Positions 38,459-48,134 are shown, counted from the stretch's first letter. The stretch: 64,000 bases of DNA from Alkalicoccobacillus plakortidis (GCF_023703085.1 NZ_JAMQJY010000003.1:248001-312000), one strand, 5' to 3'. The notes: generated by a model from the letters alone, not told the origin. Program-made: numbers and translations.

Positions 38459-38850
38459 ATCGTTTCAATTGAGCATCCATCGTTTTGATCCAGCCTTCTA
38501 TCGTTTCACTTAAGCGTCTATCGTTTTGATTCAGCCTTCTATCGTTTCACTTGAGCATCCATTGTTTTGATCCGGCCTTCTATCGTTTCACTTGAGCATC
38601 CATCGTTTTGATTCAGCCTTCTATCGTTTCACTTGAGTTTCTATCGTTTTGATTCGGCCTTCTATCGTTTCACTTGAGCATCCATCGCTTTGATTCGGCC
38701 TTCTATCGTTTCACTTGAGCGTCTATCGTTTTGATTGCCTTCTATCGTTTCACTTGGGCGTCCATCGTTTTGATTCGGGCTTCCATCGTTTCACTTGAGC
38801 ATCCATCGTTTTGATTCGACCTTCTATCGTTTCACTTGATCGTCTATCGC
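38459..38850. repeat. 41-bp tandem array (20.5-bp half-units), TATCGTTT core
   Basis: Twenty half-units, with ATCG (once ATTG) starting at 38459, 38479, 38500, 38520, 38541, 38561, 38582, 38602, 38623 and so on to 38846. Steps alternate 20 and 21 bp, with one 19-bp step where two bases are lost. The halves are CTATCGTTTCACTTGAGC and CCATCGTTTTGATTCGGCCT. It fills the space between the convergent ends of tarD and an MFS gene. No coding potential. Confidence 0.9.
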
Positions 38851-38879
38851 CCCAATCTGAACTCCACTCCGTCCACAAA

Positions 38880-40146
38880 TCACCCACTCAACCCAGCCTC
38901 TTCCTTCGTCTCAGGCACAAAGGCTAGGAGAATTCCTCCAATGATAAACAGGAGAACCAGGCTGAAGACTCCAGTGCTTGAGCTCCCTGTTAACTGTGCA
39001 GTAACCGCCAAGAGCAACGGCCCCATTACAGCTGCAAATTTGCCGAAAATATTATAAAAACCAAAAAATTCATTCGCTCGATCCTTTGGAATAAGCTTCG
39101 CGTAGTAGGAGCGACTTAATGCTTGTATGCCTCCTTGTGAGGTCGCAACTAGCATCGCCAGTATCCAAAAGTCGACGGCCGTTTTTAAGAAATACGCGTA
39201 AATACACACAATGATATATACTCCGATTCCAACATACAGCATCCTTTTACCCGTAAATCGATTGGCAAGCCTTCCATACAAAATGGCAAAAGGCGCTGCT
39301 ACAACCTGAGTCAAAAATAGGATTAATAACAGACTAGTAGCCGAAATACCCAGGTCACTTCCATACGCAGTGGACATTTTAATAATCGTGCCTACCCCAT
39401 CAATATAAAAGAAATAAGCAAGTAGGAAGAGTACGAGTGATTTATAATGACGAATATCTTTTATCGTTTTACCTAATCGCTTAAAGCTTTTTATAATAGG
39501 TTTGGATTCTCTCTTAATAAAATGAATTTGCCTGACATGGCGAAGCATCGGAATGGTAAAAACAGCCCACCATATCGCCGTGATGACAAATGATATTTGA
39601 CTTGCAGCTGTCATCGAAAGTGGGAGAATCTCCATTTGCGATAACATAATGATAATTATACAAACTAGAAAGGGAATCGCACTTCCAATATAGCCCCACC
39701 CATAACCGCGAGCGGAGAGATCATCCATCTTTTCCTCTTTAGTTACATCAACTAAAAACGCATCGTAAAAGACATTTGCACCAGCAAAACCAATGGATGT
39801 AATCGTATACAAAACTAATAATGCCAACCAACTATCATACGGGACAATGGCCAGCATAGCTGTTGACACAACTCCGATGACAAAGAAGAACGTAAAGAAC
39901 TTTTTCTTCAACCCGTCGTAATCTGCAATTGTACCTAGAATGGGGCTGAGCATCGCTAGGATAAAGGTTGCAACCGCGATTGTATAGCCTAAGTAGGCTG
40001 TTGAGTTTACGCTTGTGATACCAGCTGCATCGGCGCCAGCTTTAAAAAACAATGGAAAAATAGCCGTAGAAATAATAACTGAATATGCTGAATTAGCCCA
40101 ATCATATAGCATCCAAGCCACTCTCTGCTTTACTGAACTTTTTCAC
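38880..40146 (-). pseudogene. UMF1/Atg22-type MFS transporter, one frameshift near the start
   Basis: About 422 residues with twelve hydrophobic segments. The family signature is WMLYDWANSAYSVIISTAIFP in helix 1 and FGFYNIFGKFAAVMGPLL in helix 11. GTG 40146 has AGGAGGTG upstream and gives MKKFSKAESG, which joins the signature if one T is removed from GCTTGG (CCAAGC at 40113-40118 on the plus strand). Without correction the protein could only start inside at GTG 40121, with no ribosome site. Relatives of yeast Atg22 export amino acids; the bacterial substrate is unknown. Confidence 0.85.
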
Positions 40147-40256
40147 AATCACACCTCCTCCCCATATTGTACAGCAGCGATCCTTTTATGAGTGTAGAAT
40201 TACAAATAATTTACATTATCTATATTTAAAAAAGACCTTGAGCCGTCCACTCAAGA

Positions 40257-40979
40257 TCAGTCCTTATGAAAAAAGGGGCATTTCCCCGTGACCGGTTCAC
40301 TATCATCCCCAATAAAAAACTGCTTCCACTCATTATGATTTGGATCACCAAAATGGCTGATGTCAGGGTGCGTTGGTAGCTGATCCCATACTTCTACTCT
40401 CTCCCTAACCTTCTCCCGCGACATAATTCCCCCTTTTTCAGTTCCTTCAAGCCCTTGAAAGATCTTTCGTGGTTGAAAACCTAAGATTAAACTATTCCCT
40501 AGATCTCTTGTTTTGCGTTGCTTATAAGCTTGTGCATTTCCAAAAGCAAAGATTGGCTCTCCTGCAAAATGAAAATCCCACAAATAATGCTCCGGATCAC
40601 GTGGGGTTTCTTTCGGCCATGGAACAGGGTCTTCTTCGTGTAAGTACTGTAGAATCCTCCAAAAGTAAGCGCGATAATAATCAAGTGATCGCTCTTCTTT
40701 TTCAGGTTCTACAAACACAAAAAGCCCATGCCTGATAAAGGGAGGGCTTGTAAACAACTGAAGAAATTGATCCACAGCCTTAGGGAGGTTAGACCAATCC
40801 TCCTGCGACAAATAGGCATATCGCAACTCACCTTTATTCTCAGCCTTCATTCCAAAATAACAAGGAAATGTTTTGTCCGTAACAATCTCATGAAAGGTAC
40901 GATACTCTTGTGTAAGCCACTCAGGAACTAAAGCTGGATTACTGATTTCATCCTTTGTTAGTAAAAATCTATTTTCCAT
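40257..40979 (-). CDS. YqcI/YcgG family protein
   Basis: A 240-residue cytoplasmic protein with the family pattern: FPCYFGMKAENKGELRYAYL near residue 38, FVEPEKEERSLDYYRAYFW, an HYLWDFHFAGEPIFAF segment near 133, GNSLILGFQPRKIFQGL and a C-terminal GKCPFFH. The conserved Cys and His residues suggest a bound cofactor or metal, but no activity is known. Single gene. ATG 40979 has AGAGAGGT upstream. Confidence 0.85.
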   Translation of the reverse strand: MENRFLLTKDEISNPALVPEWLTQEYRTFHEIVTDKTFPCYFGMKAENKGELRYAYLSQEDWSNLPKAVDQFLQLFTSPPFIRHGLFVFVEPEKEERSLDYYRAYFWRILQYLHEEDPVPWPKETPRDPEHYLWDFHFAGEPIFAFGNAQAYKQRKTRDLGNSLILGFQPRKIFQGLEGTEKGGIMSREKVRERVEVWDQLPTHPDISHFGDPNHNEWKQFFIGDDSEPVTGKCPFFHKD

Positions 40980-41163
40980 ATCAGACCTCTCTTTCCAAAA
41001 GAGTCACCCAAATGATCTTTCATCTATGAATGACTGCCTTTAACTATTCATTTTTCTGTATCTGTTTGGCAGTACGTAATAATCGCTGTCTTGTCCTCTG
41101 CATAACTCCTACTGGAGGATTGACATAGTAAAATCACTTAGTACCTGCCAATGATTCACGTCG

Positions 41164-42885
41164 TTATCGAAACCAACACTTCTGATACTGAAGAAAACCA
41201 AAATCATCAAGCTCTGCCCCTCTTGCAGCAGGGTGAACAAACGCATGCTGTGATGTTTTGTACAACGGAATTACGGAGGTGGAGTCTATCAGAAGCTTGT
41301 CGATTTGGTGTAGAATTTTGCTAGGGTTCTTTTCAAGAGATGCTTCTTTCCCCAATGCTTTGATCTGTTTAGAAAGCTCATCCTCAAACATCTGTAGTAC
41401 TGCTCCATCATGACCAAATAAAAACTGTAGATAAGATAGCTCTCGATCACAAAGGTTCACCATAGAGAAAAGAATAAGATCAGCCTTATCCCAGACACTT
41501 TTTTGTACCAAATCATGGATTGGAACGGTCACTACATCTAATGCAATATGCTTTCTACCAAGGAAATCTGCAAGCCATTCTGCATCAGCAACATTTAACG
41601 ACGTATCATTTGTATAAAGGGTGAGGGGGATATTTTCTATAAGATTTTGATCATGAAAATCAGCCTGTCTTTTGTCAACCTCAGTATAAAGTGTCTCACA
41701 GCTTTTGTATCGATTTTCACCTAGCTCTTTGATCAGTTGATTAGAATCAATGGATTGAGCTACTGCCTCCCTTACTTGAGAATCCTGCATGAATCCTCGC
41801 TTTTTCGTATGACAAATTAAGACCTTTCGTTCAAGATCAATTCGTGATACCTGATTCCATTGATGAATCTCTTCTCTTCCACTTGGTAGGAAAGGAAAGA
41901 ACTGAATATCCGATCTCTGATGCAATGACTCATTAAAAAACGAAGGTAGAATCCACATACGAACCACATCAAGAAGTGGTCTACCAGCAAAATATTGATC
42001 AAACGCGTGAAATTCAATTAACTCCGAGTGTTGAGCAATAAGTCGAAACGGCCCTGTACCAATTGGTTTATCAAGCAGATCTTCACGCTGGATTACTGAC
42101 TGAGGGTTTGCAAGATACCGTGGTAACAGTGGACAAGCATCGCTAAAGGCCAGTCGAATCGTATACCGGTCAACACAGACAATTGTGTGTAATCCTGTAT
42201 ACATCCAGACCCCTGCTTTATTTAACCTCTGTAATGTATACCTCACGTCTTGTGATGTTAGTTCCCTGCCATCATGAAATAAAACATGCTTACGCAAATA
42301 AAAGGTCCACTCAGTTGCACTCTCATCCGACTCCCAAGCATGAGCAATATGAGCAACCACTTCTCCACTGTTTGCATCTCTCTTTAATAGTCCATCATAT
42401 ATCTGCTCGATGATGTGAAGCTCTGTTTGACGAATAGCCTTTAACGGGTCTAAACTAGACAACTTTCTAAAGTATGGAAACTGTAATACATCCTTATGTT
42501 CGCCTTGAAATACTTCTTGATGAAAACCCAGTTTTTCATTCAACCATCCCGAAACCTCTTCCTTCCACTCGTTTGTTAGATCAAGTTCCTCAAGAAGAAG
42601 AATAGCCTCGCGAATCTTTTCCTTTTTAAAGAGTTCCTGTATCCGCTCTAACAGAAGTTCCTGAAGTGATTTTTGGAAAATTAAATAGGATTGCTTTGAC
42701 CTACCTACTCCCGGAATCCATTCAATCCAGCCTAAATGGCTCAGCTTTTTCAAAATCAAAATAACGTTTCGTCTCGTACAGAAAAAGATCTCCTCTAATT
42801 CAGCAACAGATACAGGTACTCGATCACCGATCTGAACATGATGAAATGGTTTGCATAGCACTTTGAAATGGTCTATAGGATGCAT
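41164..42885 (-). CDS. SgrR-like regulator with solute-binding domain
   Basis: A 573-residue protein. The N-terminal 115 residues are the SgrR_N HTH domain (VSVAELEEIFFCTRRNVILILKKL). The rest is a family-5 extracellular solute-binding fold (LDPLKAIRQTELHIIEQIYDGL, LTSQDVRYTLQRLNKAG, IGTGPFRL) but with no signal peptide, so it is a cytoplasmic sensor. E. coli SgrR senses sugar-phosphate stress; Bacillus homologues regulate adjacent transport genes. It is divergent from an EamA transporter, its likely target. Confidence 0.88.
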   Translation of the reverse strand: MHPIDHFKVLCKPFHHVQIGDRVPVSVAELEEIFFCTRRNVILILKKLSHLGWIEWIPGVGRSKQSYLIFQKSLQELLLERIQELFKKEKIREAILLLEELDLTNEWKEEVSGWLNEKLGFHQEVFQGEHKDVLQFPYFRKLSSLDPLKAIRQTELHIIEQIYDGLLKRDANSGEVVAHIAHAWESDESATEWTFYLRKHVLFHDGRELTSQDVRYTLQRLNKAGVWMYTGLHTIVCVDRYTIRLAFSDACPLLPRYLANPQSVIQREDLLDKPIGTGPFRLIAQHSELIEFHAFDQYFAGRPLLDVVRMWILPSFFNESLHQRSDIQFFPFLPSGREEIHQWNQVSRIDLERKVLICHTKKRGFMQDSQVREAVAQSIDSNQLIKELGENRYKSCETLYTEVDKRQADFHDQNLIENIPLTLYTNDTSLNVADAEWLADFLGRKHIALDVVTVPIHDLVQKSVWDKADLILFSMVNLCDRELSYLQFLFGHDGAVLQMFEDELSKQIKALGKEASLEKNPSKILHQIDKLLIDSTSVIPLYKTSQHAFVHPAARGAELDDFGFLQYQKCWFR

Positions 42886-42903
42886 TTACAACCTCCAATG
42901 AAT

Positions 42904-42952
42904 AAAAGGTGAAATTTTGTTAATGTAAGCCTACTCTTTTTATTCACCTTTT
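42904..42952. promoter_or_regulatory. Inverted repeat between the SgrR-like and EamA genes
   Basis: AAAAGGTGAA (42904-42913) and TTCACCTTTT (42943-42952) form a perfect inverted repeat with arms 39 bp apart, centred between divergent starts at 42885 and 42985. The spacing would allow a dimer to contact two sites or a loop. Candidate operator for the SgrR-like protein. Confidence 0.5.
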
Positions 42953-42984
42953 ACAATCTATACTAAATGCAGGGGGGATAATTG

Positions 42985-43911
42985 ATGTACAAAATGACCG
43001 CCATACTAGCAGGTGTGATCGTAACAATTCTTTGGTCGAGTTCTTATATTCTTAACGAATGGGCTTTTGACGAAGGTATAGGTCCTTTAACCCTTGCAGG
43101 CACAAGATATGTGGTAGCTTCGTTTATGCTTATGATGGTTATGAAAGGCATCGGATTATTTCAGACAAAAGATACGCGTCCCTATTCACCGCTCAAATGG
43201 AGATATATTCTCATTATTGGGTTGACTGGTTTTACAATGGCACAAGGCCTACAATATGCCGGACAGTTTTTTATGAATCCCACTCAAACCTCATTACTTT
43301 TAAGTATCGGCAATACGTGTATGGTACTTCTTGTAGACTTCCTCTGGTTAAAAGAAAGCAAAAACCGAACTTCGATATATGCGCTTATCGGATTAACTAT
43401 TGGCGTTTTGTTTTATTTTTACCCTTGGAATTTTCAAGAGGCAGGGCTGATTGGAATTATATTCGTTCTCTTTTCTTCCGTCGGTTATGCGTTAAACCTT
43501 ACAATTAACCGTCATTTCATTAGTCAAAAAGAAGTCCGCACAGAAGATCTTATCATTCGCCCAATGTTTATCGGTTCAATTGGGCTATTAGGACTTGGCG
43601 TTACAATCGAAGGTCTGCCTTCTTTTTCAACAAATCTGCTGCTAATAATTCTCTGGTTAGGTGCAGTTAATGGCGGCCTTGCATTTTATCTTTGGACATG
43701 GAGCCAGAAATACCTTAAAGCATTTGAAAGCAGTTTACTTAATAACTTGATGTTGATCGAAATTGCCTTAATGGATATGATGTTGCTTCACCGACAATTA
43801 ACCGTATCCCAAATCACCGGAGTCCTTCTCATTGCCGTGATGATAGCCTATGTACAAATCGGGCCGAATTTGAAAAAGTACAAAGCAAAAACCCCTACCA
43901 TAAACAGGTAG
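42985..43911 (+). CDS. EamA/DMT-family transporter
   Basis: A 308-residue protein with ten hydrophobic segments arranged as two EamA repeats (ILWSSSYILNEWAFDEGIGP in repeat one; LWLGAVNGGLAFYLWTWSQK in repeat two). DMT proteins export amino acids, purines or drugs; the substrate is unknown. ATG 42985 follows GGGGGG by seven bases. It is divergent from the SgrR-like regulator, so it may export a compound that the regulator binds. Confidence 0.88.
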   Translation: MYKMTAILAGVIVTILWSSSYILNEWAFDEGIGPLTLAGTRYVVASFMLMMVMKGIGLFQTKDTRPYSPLKWRYILIIGLTGFTMAQGLQYAGQFFMNPTQTSLLLSIGNTCMVLLVDFLWLKESKNRTSIYALIGLTIGVLFYFYPWNFQEAGLIGIIFVLFSSVGYALNLTINRHFISQKEVRTEDLIIRPMFIGSIGLLGLGVTIEGLPSFSTNLLLIILWLGAVNGGLAFYLWTWSQKYLKAFESSLLNNLMLIEIALMDMMLLHRQLTVSQITGVLLIAVMIAYVQIGPNLKKYKAKTPTINR

Positions 43912-43930
43912 AGGGTCTCGACTTTCACCT

Positions 43931-44596
43931 TTATATTGCGATAAAAAAAGCAGCTACAATCATGCCTAAAATCATAAATGGGATAACAAGAATTGCTGCG
44001 ATGATTACTCCTGTAAGAAGTGCCATCCATGCAGAGAAACCGTGTGCTTCACCTATTGATTTTAGGTTAACTACCGCTAACCAAATAAAAGCAATAACTG
44101 ATAGCAACACTAATATAGGTGGTGTACCACCAGTTACCATGTCTAATATGTTCATACCTCTTACTTCTACAAGAGTATCAACACTGACAAAATATTCTTC
44201 TCCACGTATTAATAGATCAACTAGACTGATAGCAACCGTAGCTAGTGATGGCACCATTGATCCCCTAACCATAGACACTCTAAGATCCGAGGCTCTTCCC
44301 ACTCCTCCAATCCACCGTCCAACAACTGCATTAATCCATGAACCAAAATAAAGCGTAATAATCCCTAAAACTGGACCACCTATAAGAACAATGAGAGCCA
44401 TAAGTCCATAATTTAGTCCAAAACTTTGTTGTTCGTAGGCAGTGATCGCAGTAAGCATTCCAATAATAATGGCAAGTAAAATAAAATTCTTCTCACGGTT
44501 CGACTTATCCAGTTCCTGTCTAATAACCGCCCTTGGCTTAACCCAAATATGTAACCACGGATTTAATCTTTCAACATTCTGTTGTTCATTCTCCAC
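43931..44596 (-). CDS. Yip1-family membrane protein (paralogue 2)
   Basis: A 221-residue protein: cytoplasmic start ERLNPWLHIWVKPRAVIRQEL, then five or so membrane helices. The family motif VGRWIGGVGRASDLRVSMVRGSMVP lies near residue 110. It is about 45 percent similar by eye to the next gene upstream, with the same motif order, so the two arose by tandem duplication. GTG 44596 with GGAGG is the start. Bacterial Yip1 proteins have no assigned function. Confidence 0.8.
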   Translation of the reverse strand: MENEQQNVERLNPWLHIWVKPRAVIRQELDKSNREKNFILLAIIIGMLTAITAYEQQSFGLNYGLMALIVLIGGPVLGIITLYFGSWINAVVGRWIGGVGRASDLRVSMVRGSMVPSLATVAISLVDLLIRGEEYFVSVDTLVEVRGMNILDMVTGGTPPILVLLSVIAFIWLAVVNLKSIGEAHGFSAWMALLTGVIIAAILVIPFMILGMIVAAFFIAI

Positions 44597-44611
44597 ACGT
44601 TTCTCCTCCTT

Positions 44612-45254
44612 CTAAATCAAACCAAACGAAACAAGTAACATTGTAACGAGGACTAACGGAATAGCAATAATGAATCCAATGATAACGACTAATAATAATG
44701 CCTTCCATGCTGAGAAACCATGTGCAGCTCCAACAGCATTTACATTTATGACAAATGTCCAAACGACTGCTATATAAGTAAGTATGCTTATCAACGGGTA
44801 CTCACTTGTTCCTTCAATTAAACCAAGTTGCATAGCTTCAAACTGAGCATATGAGCTAACAAAATATATCTTTCCTTCTACAGCTAGTTGAATTAAATTC
44901 ACTGCAATAATTGCTAAACCTGGAATATACGCACCACGGACTGTTGCCACTCGAAGGTCGCCAGGTTCCCCCCTGCCACCAATCCATCGACCGACCACAG
45001 CTGTTAGCCAAGAAGTAAAATAAAAAATTAATGGTCCTAATAGAACTCCCGCTACAATACTAATTAAAATAATTCGACCAATGTTTACATCCATATCATT
45101 TTGTTCATATCCAGTAAAAACACTAAGAGTGCCGTACACCATCACCATTAAGATAAAGTACTTTTCTCGATTTTCACGCTCAAGCTGCTGATTAATAACC
45201 TCCCTCGGCTGTATCCATATCTGGAGCCAGGGATTTAACCTTCCTTCCATTTGC
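44612..45254 (-). CDS. Yip1-family membrane protein (paralogue 1)
   Basis: About 213 residues: EGRLNPWLQIWIQPREVINQ, five or so hydrophobic segments, and VGRWIGGRGEPGDLRVATVRG-type motif, split here by the helix boundary. It precedes its paralogue by 15 bp and they form one transcript. The start is uncertain: ATG 45254 (MQMEGRLNP) has GGGGG upstream, ATG 45248 and TTG 45271 are alternatives. Function unknown. Confidence 0.8.
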
Positions 45255-45368
45255 ATTAGCCCCCAATCCACCTATTATCCCATATATACCCTCCATTCTC
45301 AATTTAAACCTTACACCTGTACATAATTCTTTTGATCCTGTCTATCCTATACATAGGTGGTGATAATT

Positions 45369-45533
45369 ATGAAAGATCGCAAACATGATCAACATCCTGA
45401 TCAAAAACAAAAAGATCCACTTTCAAATGAAGCTGACTCTATTGGACTAGATCAAGATGAACAAGAAATGAACGGAGATTACGGCATGCCCGAGACAGAA
45501 TTTGAAAATGAACAGCATAAAAACCAGAATTAA
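45369..45533 (+). CDS. Small very hydrophilic protein
   Basis: A 54-residue protein starting MKDRKHDQHPDQKQK and ending ENEQHKNQN, rich in Asp, Glu, Gln and Asn, with no hydrophobic core. AGGTGGTG lies seven bases before the ATG and a strong terminator follows directly, so it is a complete single-gene unit. Such disordered small proteins are common in Bacillus, some linked to sporulation, but I recognise no family. Confidence 0.65.
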   Translation: MKDRKHDQHPDQKQKDPLSNEADSIGLDQDEQEMNGDYGMPETEFENEQHKNQN

Positions 45534-45538
45534 TTATA

Positions 45539-45571
45539 ACCATACAGGCAGCTCTGCTTGTATGGTTTTTT
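45539..45571. terminator. Terminator after the small hydrophilic protein
   Basis: ACCATACA (45539-45546) pairs with TGTATGGT (45559-45566), with GCAG/CTGC extending the stem, then six T. It also overlaps the end of the convergent GNAT gene. Confidence 0.85.
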
Positions 45572-46028
45572 ACGTATTGAACGTATAGACTAACCTCACC
45601 ATATCTCTACACCATATGCCATTCTCCATAATCTTTTCAGAATAATTTCTCACAAAAAAATCAAAATCGATACTATTGATTCTAAACCCGCATTTTTGAT
45701 AAAAACGTAAAGCATCAAAACTTGAATTACCGGTACCAACCTCAACTAAATGAAAACCCTTTTCTTTGGCCTCTTCCAAAACAGCTCTAATTAACTGCTT
45801 CCCTATTCCTTGACCATGTAGGTCTTCCGTTACTGCAATGTTCATTATTTCAAGCTTATGCACATCGATTGGACAGACTACAATAACACCAACGATTTGG
45901 CTATCTTGTTGGGCTACATAGCATTCTCCTTTATCAAGGTAATTCTGAACCAACTGTTTAGAAGGATCTGCTGATAAGAGCAAATCCCATGGAGCTTCTT
46001 TATCTGATTGTAGTTTTTTAATGATCAT
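45570..46028 (-). CDS. GNAT-family N-acetyltransferase
   Basis: A 152-residue GNAT protein. Motif A, the acetyl-CoA pyrophosphate loop, is EDLHGQGIGKQLI near residues 68-80; motif B is in FDALRFYQKCGFRI. Beta-strand 4 is KLEIMNIAV. Substrate unknown. Single gene with TAGGAGG upstream of ATG 46028. Confidence 0.88.
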   Translation of the reverse strand: MIIKKLQSDKEAPWDLLLSADPSKQLVQNYLDKGECYVAQQDSQIVGVIVVCPIDVHKLEIMNIAVTEDLHGQGIGKQLIRAVLEEAKEKGFHLVEVGTGNSSFDALRFYQKCGFRINSIDFDFFVRNYSEKIMENGIWCRDMVRLVYTFNT

Positions 46029-46406
46029 GTTAACCTCCTAGTATTTTAATGAAGCAGATAATATAATTATAAGACAAAATAAGAGTTTGCTCATCTTGTA
46101 AGTTACATAATTTATCTTTTCAGGAGATGAAGTTTTGTCAAATGTAGCAGGGACAAAGACGCATGACCAGTCTGTCAGCTAGAAAAGAACTGGAATAAAC
46201 CCTAACATTGGATTCGTTCGCGGTGGTACTGGCTCTGCTTTGGTAGTTGTCCTGAGAAAGTTAGAGTACTGTTGTTTCCTCTTATTAAAAATAAATCGGA
46301 GAATGCGAATAATCTTGTGAACCTTCACGGAACAGCTTACTCATGTTAAAAAATCTAAATCTCATGCTATACTGACTTAAAATGTTAGTAGAAATGGGGT
46401 CTGGTG
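46029..46406. other. Gene-free stretch with a promoter for the methyltransferase
   Basis: An extended -10, TGCTATACT (46365-46373), lies 34 bp before the ATG at 46407, with only weak -35 options. Between about 46150 and 46320 one plus-strand frame reads GINPNIGFVRGGTGSAL without a start codon or ribosome site; it could be a gene relic but I cannot place it. No phased repeats here. Confidence 0.35.
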
Positions 46407-47174
46407 ATGACACAGAAACAAGATACGTGGAATGCTACTTTGTATGATGCTAGTCATTCATTTGTCTCATCCTTTGGGACAGCACTAATTGATCTACTTA
46501 ACCCACAAAAAGGTGAACACATTCTTGATCTTGGTTGTGGAACTGGTGATTTGGCAGCCCTCCTAGATCAATCAGGAGTTTCTGCTGTTGGAGTCGATAA
46601 ATCGGAGGCAATGGTAGAACAAGCTCGCAGTAAGTATCCTACTCTTGCTTTTGACGTTAAGGATGCAACGAACCTAGGCTTCTATAATGAATTTGATGCT
46701 GTCTTCTCAAATGCGACGCTCCATTGGGTCAAACCTCCTGAACAGGCACTATCCAATATCTACGCTAGCCTAAAATCTGGCGGAAGATTTGTTGCCGAAT
46801 TTGGAGGGAAAGGCAACGTGAAGCAAATGACAGATGAACTGATGAAACAGCTAGATCAACAAGGCGCACCAAACAGTCAGGAACGGTTTCCTTGGTATTA
46901 CCCTAGCATCGGTGAGTATACTACATTGATGGAACAAGCTGGATTTAGGGTGATTTTTGCTCAGCATTTTGATCGACCAACTCCTCTTGAGGGACAAGAT
47001 GGACTAAGAAATTGGATTAGCATGTTTGGCAGTAGCTTTCTAGAAGGTCTTTCCATCTCCGAACAAGACATAGTCATTTCTAATACAGAATCCGCCCTAA
47101 AAGAACGGCTATATAAGGAAGGTCAGTGGGTCGCTGATTATAAACGGATTCGAACTATTGGTATCAAAGAGTAA
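46407..47174 (+). CDS. Class I methyltransferase, Tam-like
   Basis: A 255-residue SAM-dependent methyltransferase. Motif I is ILDLGCGTGDLAALL near residue 33; GVDKSEAMVEQA gives the acidic ribose contact; DAVFSNATLHWV is the motif IV region. The HWV form and overall layout resemble trans-aconitate 2-methyltransferase and the biotin-pathway BioC group. Substrate unproven. A single gene between strong flanking signals; it may start at the GTG three bases earlier. Confidence 0.85.
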   Translation: MTQKQDTWNATLYDASHSFVSSFGTALIDLLNPQKGEHILDLGCGTGDLAALLDQSGVSAVGVDKSEAMVEQARSKYPTLAFDVKDATNLGFYNEFDAVFSNATLHWVKPPEQALSNIYASLKSGGRFVAEFGGKGNVKQMTDELMKQLDQQGAPNSQERFPWYYPSIGEYTTLMEQAGFRVIFAQHFDRPTPLEGQDGLRNWISMFGSSFLEGLSISEQDIVISNTESALKERLYKEGQWVADYKRIRTIGIKE

Positions 47175-47180
47175 AAAAAT

Positions 47181-47215
47181 CCACCTCAATCACGATGATG
47201 AGGTGGTTCTTTTTT
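47181..47215. terminator. Bidirectional terminator
   Basis: CCACCTCA (47181-47188) pairs with TGAGGTGG (47199-47206). T runs follow on both strands, separating the convergent methyltransferase and SDR genes. Confidence 0.85.
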
Positions 47216-47223
47216 ATATTCTA

Positions 47224-48009
47224 TTAGTACTGTGATGATTGTCCGCCATCAATGGCAATTACTTGTCCGTTTACAAATTCAGCTTCTCCTGAAAGTAAAA
47301 ACGAAACCACTTTAGATACTTCTTCCGGTTTACCAAAACGTTTCTTAGGATTTACACTTACGAAGTCAGCCATTGCCTGCTCCCAGTTATCTCCACCAAT
47401 TTGTTTGAATGAACCTTCTACCATTGCTGTTAGGATAACCCCTGGCGCAATGGCATTGATACTAATTCCATACTGTCCGTAATCAATTGCAGCTGTTTTT
47501 GTTAATCCTGCTACAGCATGCTTACTTGCCACATATGCCGCTTGATTTAGGACAGCACGAATTCCCCCAACAGAGGCAACGTTCAAGATAGAACCATAGC
47601 CTTGTTCCTTCATAACCGGTAACACATATTTCATACCGTAGAACACACCATTTATATTTATATCAGTCACTTTATTAAATACTTCACTATCATACTCAGC
47701 TAATGGTGCTTGTTTTCCTTCAACGCCCGCATTGTTGTAGAACGCGTCGATTTGACCAAATGTTTTTACAGTACCATCTACATAGTTTTTCACCGCTTCT
47801 TCATCTGCTACATCCGCAGTGATCAGTAGCACATCAGCATGAGGTGTCTCTTTTAGAATTAGGTCTTTAGTCGCTTCAAGCGAATCATTGTTTAAATCAA
47901 CTAATGAAAGCTTTGCTCCCTCTTTCGCTAGCAATAATGCTGCAGACTGCCCTAAACCTGATCCTGCTCCAGTGATAATAACAACTTTACCATCATAACG
48001 ATTACTCAT
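47224..48009 (-). CDS. SDR-family NAD(P)-dependent oxidoreductase
   Basis: About 261 residues, classical short-chain dehydrogenase. Cofactor loop ITGAGSGLG near 11-19, Asp in SLVDLNN favouring NAD, NNAGVEG near 88, catalytic Ser in LNVASVGG near 140, YVASKHAVAG with Tyr and Lys of the YxxxK motif near 153-157, and the C-terminal INGQVIAIDGG-type end. Substrate unknown. ATG 48009 is preferred over 48018 because the purine-rich site is better spaced; both are possible. Confidence 0.9.
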   Translation of the reverse strand: MSNRYDGKVVIITGAGSGLGQSAALLLAKEGAKLSLVDLNNDSLEATKDLILKETPHADVLLITADVADEEAVKNYVDGTVKTFGQIDAFYNNAGVEGKQAPLAEYDSEVFNKVTDININGVFYGMKYVLPVMKEQGYGSILNVASVGGIRAVLNQAAYVASKHAVAGLTKTAAIDYGQYGISINAIAPGVILTAMVEGSFKQIGGDNWEQAMADFVSVNPKKRFGKPEEVSKVVSFLLSGEAEFVNGQVIAIDGGQSSQY

Positions 48010-48134
48010 GTAATTCATCTTCTTTCTGTTTATAATTCTTTTTTATTATGACTTTATGCCTAATAAAAATCAATTAGATTATTTTATTCTTCTTTTATTT
48101 CGGTTAATTTATACATACTCTTTATTATTCTAGA

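Noticed and set aside
38459..38850. CRISPR-like array or coding repeat
   Set aside because: No unique spacers; the period is not a multiple of three and there is no ribosome site.
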